A DNA stretch of 64,000 bases from Crateriforma conspicua (GCF_007752935.1 NZ_CP036319.1:1364001-1428000); one strand, 5' to 3'; positions 8,680 to 17,908 are shown, numbered from the stretch's first letter. The notes: generated by a model from the sequence alone, not told the origin. Program-made: numbers and translations.

Positions 8680-10494
8680 TTACGGTCGATCCAGGCCCGA
8701 GTTGGGGCCGACCGATACCGACGAGCAATCGTCGGATGTTTCCACGACCAGCGTACGGTCAAATCCGACGGCGTCGTTGTCTCGGATCGTGACATTGTCG
8801 CAGTATTCGAGATCGACCGCCGGGAAATCGGTGACGGCCGGATAGTCTTTGCTGAATTCCAATCGGTTGCCCGAGATGGTCAGCCCGGTGACCGATCGGG
8901 CTTGGACCAGGTGCCCGCTGAAGGACCGGATCGTGTTGTCAGTGAAACGAATGTTTCGGTGGAAGTGGCCTTCGCCCATATGCTGGGTTTCATTCAACAG
9001 CGGCGAAGCCAGCAACGGATAAACCGGTCCGCCTTCGAAGCCGACATTGTCAAAGGTGTTTCCGGTGATCGTGATGTCTTGCACGCCGCCGGATTCATAC
9101 CATTTGTTGTTATCACCTTCGATCAAGATGCCGTGCATCTGGCTGGCGATGACGTTGTCTTGCAACAACACTTTGCCTTTGGTGGTGATCAAAGCACCGC
9201 GCGCGCGGTTTTCGCGGATCGTGTTGTTCTTCATCACCAGATCGGGATACCAAGTCAGGTTTTCCATCGACAACGGTCCTTCGGGCATCTGGTCGGGAAC
9301 CTCGGCAAGGGTGACCAACAAACGACGCTCGTTCAAAATCCGCGTCTCGGTGACCTCGGTTTCAAAGAACGGCAGAACGGTGGTACGCGACAACAACGCG
9401 ATTCGATCTCCCGGCTTCGAAAAGACCAGTCCCCATTGTTGGAAGTGGCTGATTTCACACAGAAATTGGCGATCACCCAAGTATTCGACCACTTTGACAT
9501 AGGCACCGTGGACGTTGATTCCGTCGTCCAGCATGTGTTCGAACAAACAGTTTTGTAAGTGGATCGTTCCGCGACATCCGATGAAGTGTGTTGCGTCGGC
9601 GCGGGTGGACACGATCCGGTCTTGATTCGATGTCACGACCAATCCGTCCAGGTCTACGTCGTCACATCGTTCGGCGATGACGCCCATGCCACCGGCCGCA
9701 TGAATGGTCACGTTTTGGATTCGCGTCTGATTGGCTTGATCCAAATGGATGGCCGGGCAAAGACGACTGGTCGGATGTGTGCCGTAGCTGATCAGAACGC
9801 TGCCGGCCGGCGGAGGCGATTTGCGAACGCGACTGGAAATCTTGACCGCATTCTCACCGGCGTGTGATGCCGTGTAAGGCGCGGAGAAGTTGATCGAATA
9901 GTCACGTGTGTTGAAAATCGGCGCGTTGGTTTTGGGATCAAAGACGATGTTGGATCCCATCCGGTCTTGCCAATCGTACTTGTCCGACAGCAGATTGCCG
10001 TTTTTGATGGTGTGCGGATAACGTTTCGGATCGATTTCGACGACGAAGCTGCCGTCGTCCGGGTTGCTGGCAATGACGGGCAATTCGTCATGAAACGATC
10101 GCTGCCAATCGATCGTGAAATTCTTCAGAGTGATATTGGTGCACTGGGCCAACACCAACGGGCTGATTCGACCGTGGAACATGAACACGGCACCGCCACC
10201 ATCGATGGTCACGTTTTGGTGACCGAACAACGGAAACGCGATGCGTTTCAAACTGTTGTCATGATTGGACACCGCGCGATGTCGTTCGACCGCGTTTTCT
10301 GGATAGAAGTCATACTGTCCCGCCGCGAAACGCAGCGTTACGGCATCCTGATCCGCCACACTTTCGATCAACCGGTTGACGGCAAAGGTGCAATCAGTGC
10401 CCGGTACGATTCCGTGGTCGGCGACATCGATCGTCTGATTGGCAAAGGCTGTACCGACGCTCAATGCCAGGATGGTGGTCACGATGCAACGCAT
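8680..10494 (-). CDS. GH110 family alpha-1,3-galactosidase
   Basis: A 604-aa exported right-handed parallel beta-helix enzyme. The start at 10494 is followed by a clear signal peptide (MRCIVTTILALSVGTAFA). The GH110 fingerprint is recognisable in order: YDFYPENA near residue 65, VSNHDNSLKRIAFPLF, then NVTIDGGGAVFMFHGRISP, TLKNFTIDW, the segment TRADATHFIGCRGTI, and HMLDDGINVHGAYVKVVEYL. Several Asn/Asp-rich beta-helix turns follow (DNTIRSFSG, ISGNRLEF). Characterised GH110 enzymes release terminal alpha-1,3-linked galactose, for example from B-antigen-type or linear alpha-1,3-Gal structures. In a marine planctomycete the target may be an algal galactan once desulfated, which is inference. The neighbouring sulfatase (7052-8578) supports joint action. 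The family call is confident; the precise linkage is not proven. Confidence 0.88.
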   Translation of the reverse strand: MRCIVTTILALSVGTAFANQTIDVADHGIVPGTDCTFAVNRLIESVADQDAVTLRFAAGQYDFYPENAVERHRAVSNHDNSLKRIAFPLFGHQNVTIDGGGAVFMFHGRISPLVLAQCTNITLKNFTIDWQRSFHDELPVIASNPDDGSFVVEIDPKRYPHTIKNGNLLSDKYDWQDRMGSNIVFDPKTNAPIFNTRDYSINFSAPYTASHAGENAVKISSRVRKSPPPAGSVLISYGTHPTSRLCPAIHLDQANQTRIQNVTIHAAGGMGVIAERCDDVDLDGLVVTSNQDRIVSTRADATHFIGCRGTIHLQNCLFEHMLDDGINVHGAYVKVVEYLGDRQFLCEISHFQQWGLVFSKPGDRIALLSRTTVLPFFETEVTETRILNERRLLVTLAEVPDQMPEGPLSMENLTWYPDLVMKNNTIRENRARGALITTKGKVLLQDNVIASQMHGILIEGDNNKWYESGGVQDITITGNTFDNVGFEGGPVYPLLASPLLNETQHMGEGHFHRNIRFTDNTIRSFSGHLVQARSVTGLTISGNRLEFSKDYPAVTDFPAVDLEYCDNVTIRDNDAVGFDRTLVVETSDDCSSVSVGPNSGLDRP

Positions 10495-10733
10495 GAAAGG
10501 ATCTGTGGGGAAGTGGCGGGGATCAGTCTGGTCCGGCTGCACCGTGTGCCATCCGACGACCAATGCCTTCGGGAATCGTGTGCTAGCCCGGCACCATTCT
10601 AGCCCGCATGGCCGGAGGCATCATCGGCGACAGCACCCCGATAGACGCACTGTGTCAATGGAGACAGATCCTGGGGTGGCGTCATGACGCAGCCAGCTGC
10701 CGGTGATATGCGTTTTCCCGAGCGATGTGATTG

Positions 10734-11240
10734 CTAGGAATCGTAACGGACCAGATACCATCCACGAGTCATCGGCAAGAAGCGTTGCAGCGAATGCGAA
10801 TCGCCCAGGCCACCGGTGAAGCTGGTCGGATGGCGTTTGTGCGGATGCCATTCGATCCAGTCGCCTTCGTCCGCCCCGGCAAGCCGCAAACGCAGGCTGC
10901 CGTGACGGCCCCGTTCGATCGTGTTGATCGTCACGGAGGGGGAATCAAACTTGACGGGCGTCAACAAAACCAAAGTGCGGGGGTGCCGGACGGGGTAGGC
11001 CATGAACAGACCCGTCTGGTGCATTTCGCCGCTGGTCGTGGGCCAGGCTTGCCGCAGCGGCTGTGCGAGGGTTTCCAGGCGATCAAGAAGACTGATCATC
11101 CGAAACCGCTTGCTTTGCCAAGCGATCGGATCGTGGCCGGTTGCCAGCGAACAGAGACTGGCCGCCAACAGTGTCGTCAACATCAAGCGGCCGATGCCGA
11201 AACGGTATCGCCGTTTAAGTCCGAACACCCGCCCCGACAT
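10734..11240 (-). CDS. Exported protein of unknown function, coupled to the prenyltransferase-fold protein
   Basis: A 168-aa protein. The ATG at 11240 shares its A with the stop of the upstream gene (TGATG), so translation is coupled; a longer frame to 11342 lies wholly inside that gene. A basic N-terminus (LKRRYRFGIGR) precedes a hydrophobic stretch ending near ASLCSLATG, suggesting a signal peptide or membrane anchor. The rest is rich in Arg, His and Trp, with a C-terminal part of beta character (SVTINTIERGRHGSLRLRL). I do not recognise a domain. The coupling suggests it works with the exported alpha/alpha-toroid protein encoded just before it. Confidence 0.7.
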   Translation of the reverse strand: MSGRVFGLKRRYRFGIGRLMLTTLLAASLCSLATGHDPIAWQSKRFRMISLLDRLETLAQPLRQAWPTTSGEMHQTGLFMAYPVRHPRTLVLLTPVKFDSPSVTINTIERGRHGSLRLRLAGADEGDWIEWHPHKRHPTSFTGGLGDSHSLQRFLPMTRGWYLVRYDS

Positions 11241-12475
11241 CACTCTTCGCCCGGAACATCGCAGTAGGACAAGGCCATCAGTGCAAAAGATGTCGCCAGG
11301 TTCTTGTCGTTCTCGAACCACTGGCCGTTCTCGTTGCTCCACGATCCGTCGTCGTTTTGGCGTTCGGCCAACTCGGCAATCAGATCAGCCTTCCAGTGAT
11401 GCGTTTGGCCATCGGCATCGGTGACGACTTGCAGGCCCGCTGCGTTCAATCCGGCAGCGAACGTGTGGTAGTAATAAAACAGGCCGGCCGATCCCATGCC
11501 GGGATTCCGATCGACGCCATAATTCATTTCGATCCAACGCACGGCGGCTTTGACACGCGGGTCTTCTTTCTGCAAGCCCGCATAGATCATGCTTTTCAAA
11601 CCCGTGTAGGTCATCGATCCATAGCTTCGCAAACCACCATTGGCCGTGGTGCGTTCGTCGGGACCAGATTGCCCGCCGCGACGTTGGGGCGTGCCTGATT
11701 CGGGACTGGTCGACGGAATGACATAGTAGAAACCACCGTCGTCCACCTTGTCCGCGTACGTGGTGTCGTTGTGCGGTGAATCCAAGTTTTGACAACGGGA
11801 GATGAATTTCAATGCGGCCTGGATGGACGGGTCGCCGGTGGGCATTTCTACGCTGCGAAGTGCCTCGATTAGGTAGCCCGTGTTGGACAGATCGGGCCGC
11901 TCATCACCGCTGTAGCTGGCGCCGCCAAAGGAAGGGTCGGACGAATCCTTGCGATCATTGCCGTACTGCAAATCGGTGACAAATCGTTTGGCGTCCTGCA
12001 GGATTTGGTCATAGCGCCCGTCGGTGTTGGCTTGGGCAAAGCAAACCATGGCGACACAGGTTTCATAGTTCTTCAGCCGACCGCTGCCGTAGATCCCGCC
12101 ATCCTTTTGAACGAATGATTCCAAGGCCTTCAGGCCCGACGCGACCATCGGGTCATCGACCGGACGTCCGTTTCGCAGCGCCGACGTGATCGCCAACGCG
12201 GTGATTCCAGGACCGACGCGATCGGAAAAGCTGCCTTTATCGGATTGTCCTTGTTCCTTCAGGAATTTAAGCCCCGCTTGGGCGATCTTGTCTCGCTGCG
12301 CAGAAACAGATGGCCAGTCGACCGAACCGTTGCCTTCGTTCGAGGGCGAATCGGCAGAAGCCGGGACCGCGGTGAGTGCGACCAGTCCCAAGGTGACAAA
12401 GAACCGCCGGTGGTGGCGGAAATTTCGCCGACCCAGAAAGAAGAATGACGACGTGGCGGTGGACGCTGAATTCAT
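11240..12475 (-). CDS. Exported prenyltransferase/squalene-cyclase-repeat protein
   Basis: A 411-aa protein with a signal peptide (hydrophobic core FFVTLGLVALTAVPASA ending near residue 42). The mature part is a series of alpha-hairpin repeats with Gly/Trp motifs: GPGITALAITSAL, KDGGIYGSGRLKNYETCVAMVCF, DDGGFYY, GGLRSYGSMTYTGLKSM, and DDGSWSNENGQWFEN near the end. This is the alpha/alpha toroid fold shared by terpene cyclases, protein prenyltransferases and the thioester domain of alpha-2-macroglobulin. The protein lacks a DXDD cyclase motif that I can see and is exported, so a hopanoid cyclase is unlikely; a structural or binding role is more plausible. Start 12475 is preferred over 12544 because the signal peptide fits better. 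The next gene is coupled by TGATG. Confidence 0.82.
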   Translation of the reverse strand: MNSASTATSSFFFLGRRNFRHHRRFFVTLGLVALTAVPASADSPSNEGNGSVDWPSVSAQRDKIAQAGLKFLKEQGQSDKGSFSDRVGPGITALAITSALRNGRPVDDPMVASGLKALESFVQKDGGIYGSGRLKNYETCVAMVCFAQANTDGRYDQILQDAKRFVTDLQYGNDRKDSSDPSFGGASYSGDERPDLSNTGYLIEALRSVEMPTGDPSIQAALKFISRCQNLDSPHNDTTYADKVDDGGFYYVIPSTSPESGTPQRRGGQSGPDERTTANGGLRSYGSMTYTGLKSMIYAGLQKEDPRVKAAVRWIEMNYGVDRNPGMGSAGLFYYYHTFAAGLNAAGLQVVTDADGQTHHWKADLIAELAERQNDDGSWSNENGQWFENDKNLATSFALMALSYCDVPGEE

Positions 12476-12650
12476 GGCTGGGATGCTTTCCTGCGATGCG
12501 GTAACGGTGTGCCGCACAGAAACACGGAAAGCGAAGGTTCGCACGCGATGCCGACCAGGCTTGCGTGATCATCCCGCGAATTTCCGGGCCGTTGTGGGCG
12601 GCTGTACACCGGATCTGCAATGCAAGCAGCGTGCCGGGAAGATGTCTTGG

Positions 12651-14336
12651 TCAGCGTTGTCGCGGTTGGGCGATCAAGTCCGCCGATCCGCTGGCCCAAT
12701 CGTCGCTACCGTCGACGCGGACGCGGCAAATCAACATCCCATCGATGGATTCGGGCAATTCGAACGTGTGCCGATTCACGGCGCCGGCATCGGCATCCGC
12801 ATCGGCCGATGCGATCGACCAGTGCCCCGGTTCGACTTCGCGGACCCAGCCGGCATCGATCCACTGATCGTCGGGTTGATAGCCTACGGGAAAACCGACG
12901 TCGATTTGTGATTGTCCGTCGATGGGGCTGGACCATTCGATCTGCAACGGTTGGCCGTCCAAGTGCCCGCTGACGACACGAATCGGCACCGTCTTGGGCG
13001 GATTCAATTTCAGGGTCGGGTCGCCCAGTAAGTTGTACAGACGCATGTGCTCGTGCCGTTCGTCGATCAACTTCGTCCCGCTGGGGCTGACGACCGCGGC
13101 CAAGGTATCGATCAGTTTTCGCGTGGTCGTGCGATCGTCCTGTTCATCGTCAGCATGCATCGCGCTTAACGTACCCAACCAGGCGTCGCCCAGACGTGGC
13201 ATCCGGCGATCATAGATCCCATCGATCAGCCCGACTGCGGCGGTGCAGTTGCCATACGGCATGGTGACTCGGCTGCCGGCGATCATGGCGATCGGTCCGA
13301 ACGGCTGCATCATCATCGACTCAGCCAAACACGGCTGGGATGCATCAAAGGCGCCGGTGTAACACGCCAGCATCAGGCCGATGCTGCTGCGTTCTTGGGA
13401 ACCGGCCAGCCGCGACACCGAAACGTTGTCCAGCACCGCGATGCCGTCCTCGGTGGCCGGAACGCGGTCCAGTTGGTCGATCCAACCGTGACCGGCATAG
13501 ACCCAAAACCGAGACCCGCGTCGGTACCGCCGGATCACCGCGTCGCGAAAGCTGGGGCCTGGCGGATAAAAGCGATGACCGGGGCTGCCATAGGCGATCG
13601 ACGTCCGTGTGTCCCCCGGCAGCACGCCGGTAACGATCGCTCGCGTGACTTGTTCGATCGCGGCGTCGGCGATCATCCCAAATCCGCCAACGCCGGCGGT
13701 CAATTCGATGCGTTGTCGCCAAGGCCCGAAATCGCGGCTGCGCTCATAGGCTTTTAGGCGGTTGACAAACGATTGCACTTGAGCCGGGCTGGTGACGGGG
13801 ATACGCCCCACCGCCCGCCTTGGGATTTTGTCCGGTCCGGCCAATCCATAGGGCAAGTCCGTTGCAATGGTCGGTGTCGATCCCCAGTTCCGGGTCACCG
13901 TGGTTTCGCGGTAATGCGTGGGGATCTGTCGTGCCGGGTCACAAGGGGTACCGATCACCGGTGCGTCGCCCAGCAACACAACGTATCGCGTGTTGGCGTC
14001 GCTGGCTTGGTTGATTGTCTGGGACAACGATTCGGCCGTCCGTTGTGACGGAATCACCGTGATCTGCAGCGATTCGGCCCTGCGGTGTTCGACCCATGTG
14101 CGTGCGGCGGTTTGAAAGGCGTCGGGACACACCAAAACGACGTCGACGGCCGACGCGGGGGCAGCGATTGACAGCAGCAAAAAACACAGCCATGACGTGT
14201 GCCATCGCCATGGTGATTTCACGTTCGCAGGGGGGCCAGATCGCGGTGAAGATCCTGGCCGCGCCGTGGCCCGCCCACGCCAGTCGGTGGTGGATTTGGT
14301 CGTTTCGGCTGATTCCGTCATCGGGGCCTCATGCAC
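12651..14336 (-). CDS. C25 (gingipain-like) cysteine peptidase family protein
   Basis: A 561-aa protein. A polar N-terminus of about 45 residues precedes a hydrophobic segment (about 46-63, ending PASA) that is a signal peptide or anchor; the ATG at 14321 is an equally possible start. The caspase-like C25 domain spans about residues 65-460. It shows RYVVLLGDAP, the segment IATDLPYG, GRIPVTS, the catalytic His283 in VYAGHGW, the catalytic Cys325 in MLACYTGAF, and the family end motif YNLLGDPTLKLN. A C-terminal beta domain of about 100 residues follows. Gingipain-type enzymes are secreted Arg/Lys-specific peptidases, and related proteins process secreted substrates. Specificity here cannot be read. 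It heads a run of minus-strand genes for exported proteins, 175 bases before the toroid protein. Confidence 0.8.
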   Translation of the reverse strand: MHEAPMTESAETTKSTTDWRGRATARPGSSPRSGPPANVKSPWRWHTSWLCFLLLSIAAPASAVDVVLVCPDAFQTAARTWVEHRRAESLQITVIPSQRTAESLSQTINQASDANTRYVVLLGDAPVIGTPCDPARQIPTHYRETTVTRNWGSTPTIATDLPYGLAGPDKIPRRAVGRIPVTSPAQVQSFVNRLKAYERSRDFGPWRQRIELTAGVGGFGMIADAAIEQVTRAIVTGVLPGDTRTSIAYGSPGHRFYPPGPSFRDAVIRRYRRGSRFWVYAGHGWIDQLDRVPATEDGIAVLDNVSVSRLAGSQERSSIGLMLACYTGAFDASQPCLAESMMMQPFGPIAMIAGSRVTMPYGNCTAAVGLIDGIYDRRMPRLGDAWLGTLSAMHADDEQDDRTTTRKLIDTLAAVVSPSGTKLIDERHEHMRLYNLLGDPTLKLNPPKTVPIRVVSGHLDGQPLQIEWSSPIDGQSQIDVGFPVGYQPDDQWIDAGWVREVEPGHWSIASADADADAGAVNRHTFELPESIDGMLICRVRVDGSDDWASGSADLIAQPRQR

Positions 14337-14524
14337 TAGGCTTTGGATAGCGTGACGTTGCTGGGTGGCGGACAGGCTGCTTGGCTAACTGACGTTTTAC
14401 GAAAAGGCGGCCAAACCCGTTCGCGTGGTACGGGGCCATGGCCGGCGACTCGGGCCCCGTTTTTTCGTTCGGCCAGGTTTCAAAATACTGCGTTTTGACA
14501 GGGCTTCGTTTCCAAAAGGCTTCC

Positions 14525-15538
14525 ATGAGTACCGCCAGTCCCGCATCCACAAAGCGAATCCCACGTTTGGCGGTGACCGTCGGTGACGTCGCGGGTGTCG
14601 GTCCCGAACTGGCGCTTCGCTGTACGATGCTGAGCGAAATCACGGATCGGTGTCAACCGATTCTTGTCGGCCCGGCCGACGTGGTTCGGCGGATCGGTGA
14701 TCTATTGGAATTACCTGTCCCCGAAGTCGCACGTGATTGGGCGGACGTCGAAGTGTCCGATCGTCCGATGATTTGGCCCGTCGGTGATCTGGACGCCGGT
14801 GCCGTTGCGGCTGGACGCCCCGACGCAGCGACGGGCGCGGCATCGTTGTCATCGGTTCAGTGGGCGATTGATGCCGCGATCGATGACAGGGTGGCCGGTA
14901 TCGTGACCGGCCCCATTCAAAAGGAAGCTTGGCATCAAGCAGGTTGTCCGTTCCCCGGTCACACCGAACTGCTGGCCGATCGGACCGGTGTAACCGACTT
15001 TCGAATGATGTTGACCAGCCCCCAGATTTCTTGCGTGCTGGTGACGATTCATGAAGCCATTGCGGACGTGCCGAAGCTGATCCGCACATCGTCGATCGTT
15101 GAAGCGGCGCGGTTGGGGCATGCCGCGGTGTCACGCCGTCTGGGACGTCCCGCTCGCGTGACCGTGTTGGGATTGAATCCGCACGCGGGCGAAGGCGGCT
15201 TGTTCAGCCACGGTGAAGAGGAACGTTTGATTCAGCCCGCGGTTGACCAGCTTTCACGCGAAGGCATTCCTGTGACCGGCCCCTTGCCGCCGGATACCGC
15301 GTTCACACCGCGACAGCGTGACGTGACCGACGTGTATGTTTGCATGTACCACGATCAGGGTTTGATTCCCTTGAAGGCGCTCGCGTTTGACGAAGCAGTC
15401 AACGTCACACTGGGATTGCCGATCGTAAGGACCAGTGTGGATCACGGCACGGCGTTGGATTTGGCTTGGACCGGCCGAGCCAGCCATCACAGCATGCAGG
15501 CCGCGATCGAAATGGCGATCGACTTGGCGGCTAATTAG
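14525..15538 (+). CDS. pdxA: 4-hydroxythreonine-4-phosphate dehydrogenase
   Basis: A 337-aa enzyme of de novo pyridoxal phosphate synthesis that oxidises 4-phosphohydroxy-L-threonine with NAD. The start at 14525 is chosen because the family motif begins soon after (LAVTVGDVAGVGPELALR); the upstream frame to 14438 adds a non-family leader. Other PdxA signatures are ITGPIQKEAW-type text (VTGPIQKEAWHQAG), PGHTELLADRTG with the metal-binding His, LGLNPHAGEGG, and YHDQGLIPLKALAF with VDHGTALDLAWTGRA near the C-terminus. The first motif has Val where most PdxA have Pro (GDPAG), which should not abolish function. It converges on a minus-strand protease-like gene with a 47-base gap. Confidence 0.96.
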   Translation: MSTASPASTKRIPRLAVTVGDVAGVGPELALRCTMLSEITDRCQPILVGPADVVRRIGDLLELPVPEVARDWADVEVSDRPMIWPVGDLDAGAVAAGRPDAATGAASLSSVQWAIDAAIDDRVAGIVTGPIQKEAWHQAGCPFPGHTELLADRTGVTDFRMMLTSPQISCVLVTIHEAIADVPKLIRTSSIVEAARLGHAAVSRRLGRPARVTVLGLNPHAGEGGLFSHGEEERLIQPAVDQLSREGIPVTGPLPPDTAFTPRQRDVTDVYVCMYHDQGLIPLKALAFDEAVNVTLGLPIVRTSVDHGTALDLAWTGRASHHSMQAAIEMAIDLAAN

Positions 15539-15585
15539 TTCCGCCAGTCGACTGGACCTTCGGCATTTAACGTCCGTCACCGAAC

Positions 15586-16653
15586 CTAACGTTGTCCGGC
15601 CACCGTGTTTTGATCCGGGACGCTTCCGCGGGCTTCGTTCAGCATGTCGGCCAAGTCTTCCATGATCACGCTGGCCGGCAACGCATAGCTGACGACGCGG
15701 CCGGCGCGAGCGATGTTCATTCCGATCACGCGACCGTCGCTGTCCAAGATCGGACCGCCACATTCGTCAGGGTTCAGCACGGTGTCGTGTTGAAAGACGT
15801 CATCGAAACCGGACAGCCGTGCACTGCGGGGTCCGTTGACCCGCGCGTCGTTTTCCGTTTCCTGCAGCACGCTAAGGTCACGCAATCGCGCGTCCATCTC
15901 CAATCGGTCTTCGCCGCGGACGATGGTCAATGCCACCACTTCGCCCGGGTACATTTTGCTGAGCGTGTTGACCACGGCAAAGCGATCGGGTTGCTGGCGG
16001 CCATTGATCGCGACGATGCGATCGCCCCTTTCGATGCCCGCTTGATCGGCACCGCTGCCGGGCTGGACACCACGAACGGTTGCACCGGAGCGTTCGGCGC
16101 TGACCAGTTGAACGCCAAGGCGGCCTTTGTGTTCGACACGGACCCGTCGGGAACCGATCGCACCGATTCCGATCGTGCGTCCGGTGCGTCCGGGGCTGAT
16201 CAGGAAACTGCCGGCCTGCGGCGTCTGATCGACCCAAGTCACGGGTGTGAAGGTTTCATCGGATTCGATTTTAATCAGCCCCAAATCGGACGATCGGCGG
16301 ACCGCGGCGATGCGTCCGGGCAACAGGCGGTTGTCCGACATGCGGACGCGGATCGGATCGCCCGTCAATTCGCTGCGTTTGGTCAGCACGTATCCTTCGG
16401 CGGCCACGATCGTGCCCAACGCCACCGGGCGATCGCCGCTGTAGACCTTCACGACGCTGTCGATGGTCGACTGTGACAGCGGCGAAACCAAACGCTTCAT
16501 TTCCGCGTTGTCGCGGCGCTGGGATGTCCGCAGACCCAACTGGTGCCGCAACCACGCTTCGGTGTCGTCATAGTCTTGGGCCCGTGCAACATCGACATCG
16601 ATCGTCATGATCGACAACGCGGCAAGGCAAAGGATCCACCAATTCTTATTCAT
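15586..16653 (-). CDS. Degenerate trypsin-like (S1C) protein with a PDZ domain nested in the protease fold
   Basis: A 355-aa protein with a signal peptide (residues 1-25, ending ARA). The first half resembles HtrA: SVVKVYSGDRPVALG, then GYVLTKRSEL at 87-96 where the catalytic His position is Ser94, then SSDLGLIKI with Asp123 kept. At about 178-258 there is a PDZ domain (LGVQLVSAERSGATV, GADQAGIERGDRIVAING). The last third returns to the protease fold, but the nucleophile motif reads PDECGGPI, with Cys298 in place of Ser. So the triad is Ser/Asp/Cys and the PDZ lies between the Asp and nucleophile segments instead of at the C-terminus. It is probably not a serine protease; a scaffold or peptide-binding role is likely. 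It lies 121 bases downstream of an intact-triad paralogue. The fold call is firm; the function is unknown. Confidence 0.85.
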   Translation of the reverse strand: MNKNWWILCLAALSIMTIDVDVARAQDYDDTEAWLRHQLGLRTSQRRDNAEMKRLVSPLSQSTIDSVVKVYSGDRPVALGTIVAAEGYVLTKRSELTGDPIRVRMSDNRLLPGRIAAVRRSSDLGLIKIESDETFTPVTWVDQTPQAGSFLISPGRTGRTIGIGAIGSRRVRVEHKGRLGVQLVSAERSGATVRGVQPGSGADQAGIERGDRIVAINGRQQPDRFAVVNTLSKMYPGEVVALTIVRGEDRLEMDARLRDLSVLQETENDARVNGPRSARLSGFDDVFQHDTVLNPDECGGPILDSDGRVIGMNIARAGRVVSYALPASVIMEDLADMLNEARGSVPDQNTVAGQR

Positions 16654-16774
16654 GACGAAAGGATGCGATTTCCGGTGTCGGGGACTAGCAGGGTCGTGAA
16701 AAGAACAAAATCAAAATGGTCGGTAGCGATCTCAACCGCAAGGAAACAGATGGCGTCGCTGGCCCATCTTTCCA

Positions 16775-17908
16775 TCAGTCGTCGTCTTCACCTCGTCCGA
16801 TTTCCAGCAGGACTTTGAACTGGGTGCCGCCACGAGTCAGCCAAACCACGACGCGTTCACCGGGCATCGTGTTGGAGACCGCGCGGGTCAGCGATTCAAA
16901 ATTCGAAACACTGACTTCGCCAAATTGCGTGATCACATCGCCTGGTTCGATTCCCGCATCTTGGGCGGGTGAACCGTCATGCACGTCCAAGATTCGGGCG
17001 TCGGAGTAAGAATTGTTGCCGGTCACACCGATGACGGGGCGAAAGCCGGGCAGACTGCCCCACGCTTCGCCGGCCATCAAACGGTCCCAGCTTTCTTTGT
17101 AGTAGTCGACCGGGACGTGCAAGTTGTCCGCCACGTCGTTGCCGATCCGGCTGTGGATGGCGATCAAGCGGCCTTCGATGTCGAACAGTGGGCCGCCACT
17201 GTCGCCGCCGATCAAAGCGCAATCGGTCAACAGCGATCCCGACTGGATGGCCAAGATCCGCCCGACTCGGGTCACCGTGCCACGCGACGTGTCGTAACCG
17301 CCGGGATGCCCGGTCGCCACGCACCACATTCCCGGACGCAGACGATCGCTGGTGCCCGGTGATGCACAGGGCCACGGCCGGCCGTTGTTTTGGCCGCTGT
17401 GAATCCGCAGCAATCCGGCGTCGACGTGTCGGTTCATGCCCAGGGTCGTGGCCAATACCGTGCGGCCGTCGTCCAGCATGATTTCCGCCGTCTTGCCCGG
17501 TCGCATTGCGACATGGGCGGCGGTCAAGACCAGACCGCTTTGCGTGATGATCACGCCACAGCCTTGGGCCGGTCCGATTTTCACACCGACGGTACAGCGG
17601 GCACCACGTCGGGCGACCTGTTGGACCTGGTCCTCCAGTTGGCGGAATTCATCGATCGAATCGGGAACGCCACCGTAGCGCAATTCGTCGCGAAGCGGAT
17701 CCGGGATGGTGACTTTGGTGTCACCGTCATAGTCGTTTTCAATGCGGGCGCTGACCGCCGTGGTCGATGTGGCCAGTGGATTCGCGACGATCGTCTGTCC
17801 CGTCGCCGAGGATGACGACAGCCAGGCGATACCCAACGTCAGCAACAGAGCCAGCCCGGCGGTTCGCTGCCCCGATGGGTTTCCGACTGATCGCGATGTC
17901 CAATTCAT
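16775..17908 (-). CDS. Trypsin-like serine protease with C-terminal PDZ (HtrA-like)
   Basis: A 377-aa exported protease from the ATG at 17908; ATGs at 17926 and 17956 are alternatives that only lengthen the polar N-terminus. A hydrophobic segment (about residues 17-33) ends near ATGQ and serves as signal peptide. The triad is complete: His132 in VLTAAHV, Asp163 in HVDAGLLRI, Ser237 in GGDSGGPLFD. The PDZ domain covers roughly 290-370 (SPAQDAGIEPGDVITQFG). This is the standard DegP/DegQ-like order with one PDZ, so a periplasmic protein quality-control or processing role is expected. The next gene on the same strand encodes a degenerate relative with altered active site, and the two are probably cotranscribed. 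Confidence 0.9.
   Translation of the reverse strand: MNWTSRSVGNPSGQRTAGLALLLTLGIAWLSSSSATGQTIVANPLATSTTAVSARIENDYDGDTKVTIPDPLRDELRYGGVPDSIDEFRQLEDQVQQVARRGARCTVGVKIGPAQGCGVIITQSGLVLTAAHVAMRPGKTAEIMLDDGRTVLATTLGMNRHVDAGLLRIHSGQNNGRPWPCASPGTSDRLRPGMWCVATGHPGGYDTSRGTVTRVGRILAIQSGSLLTDCALIGGDSGGPLFDIEGRLIAIHSRIGNDVADNLHVPVDYYKESWDRLMAGEAWGSLPGFRPVIGVTGNNSYSDARILDVHDGSPAQDAGIEPGDVITQFGEVSVSNFESLTRAVSNTMPGERVVVWLTRGGTQFKVLLEIGRGEDDD

Noticed and set aside
10583-10606. Two CTAGCCCG copies upstream of the GH110 gene
   Set aside because: Short, only 16 bases apart, and not palindromic; likely chance in GC-rich DNA.
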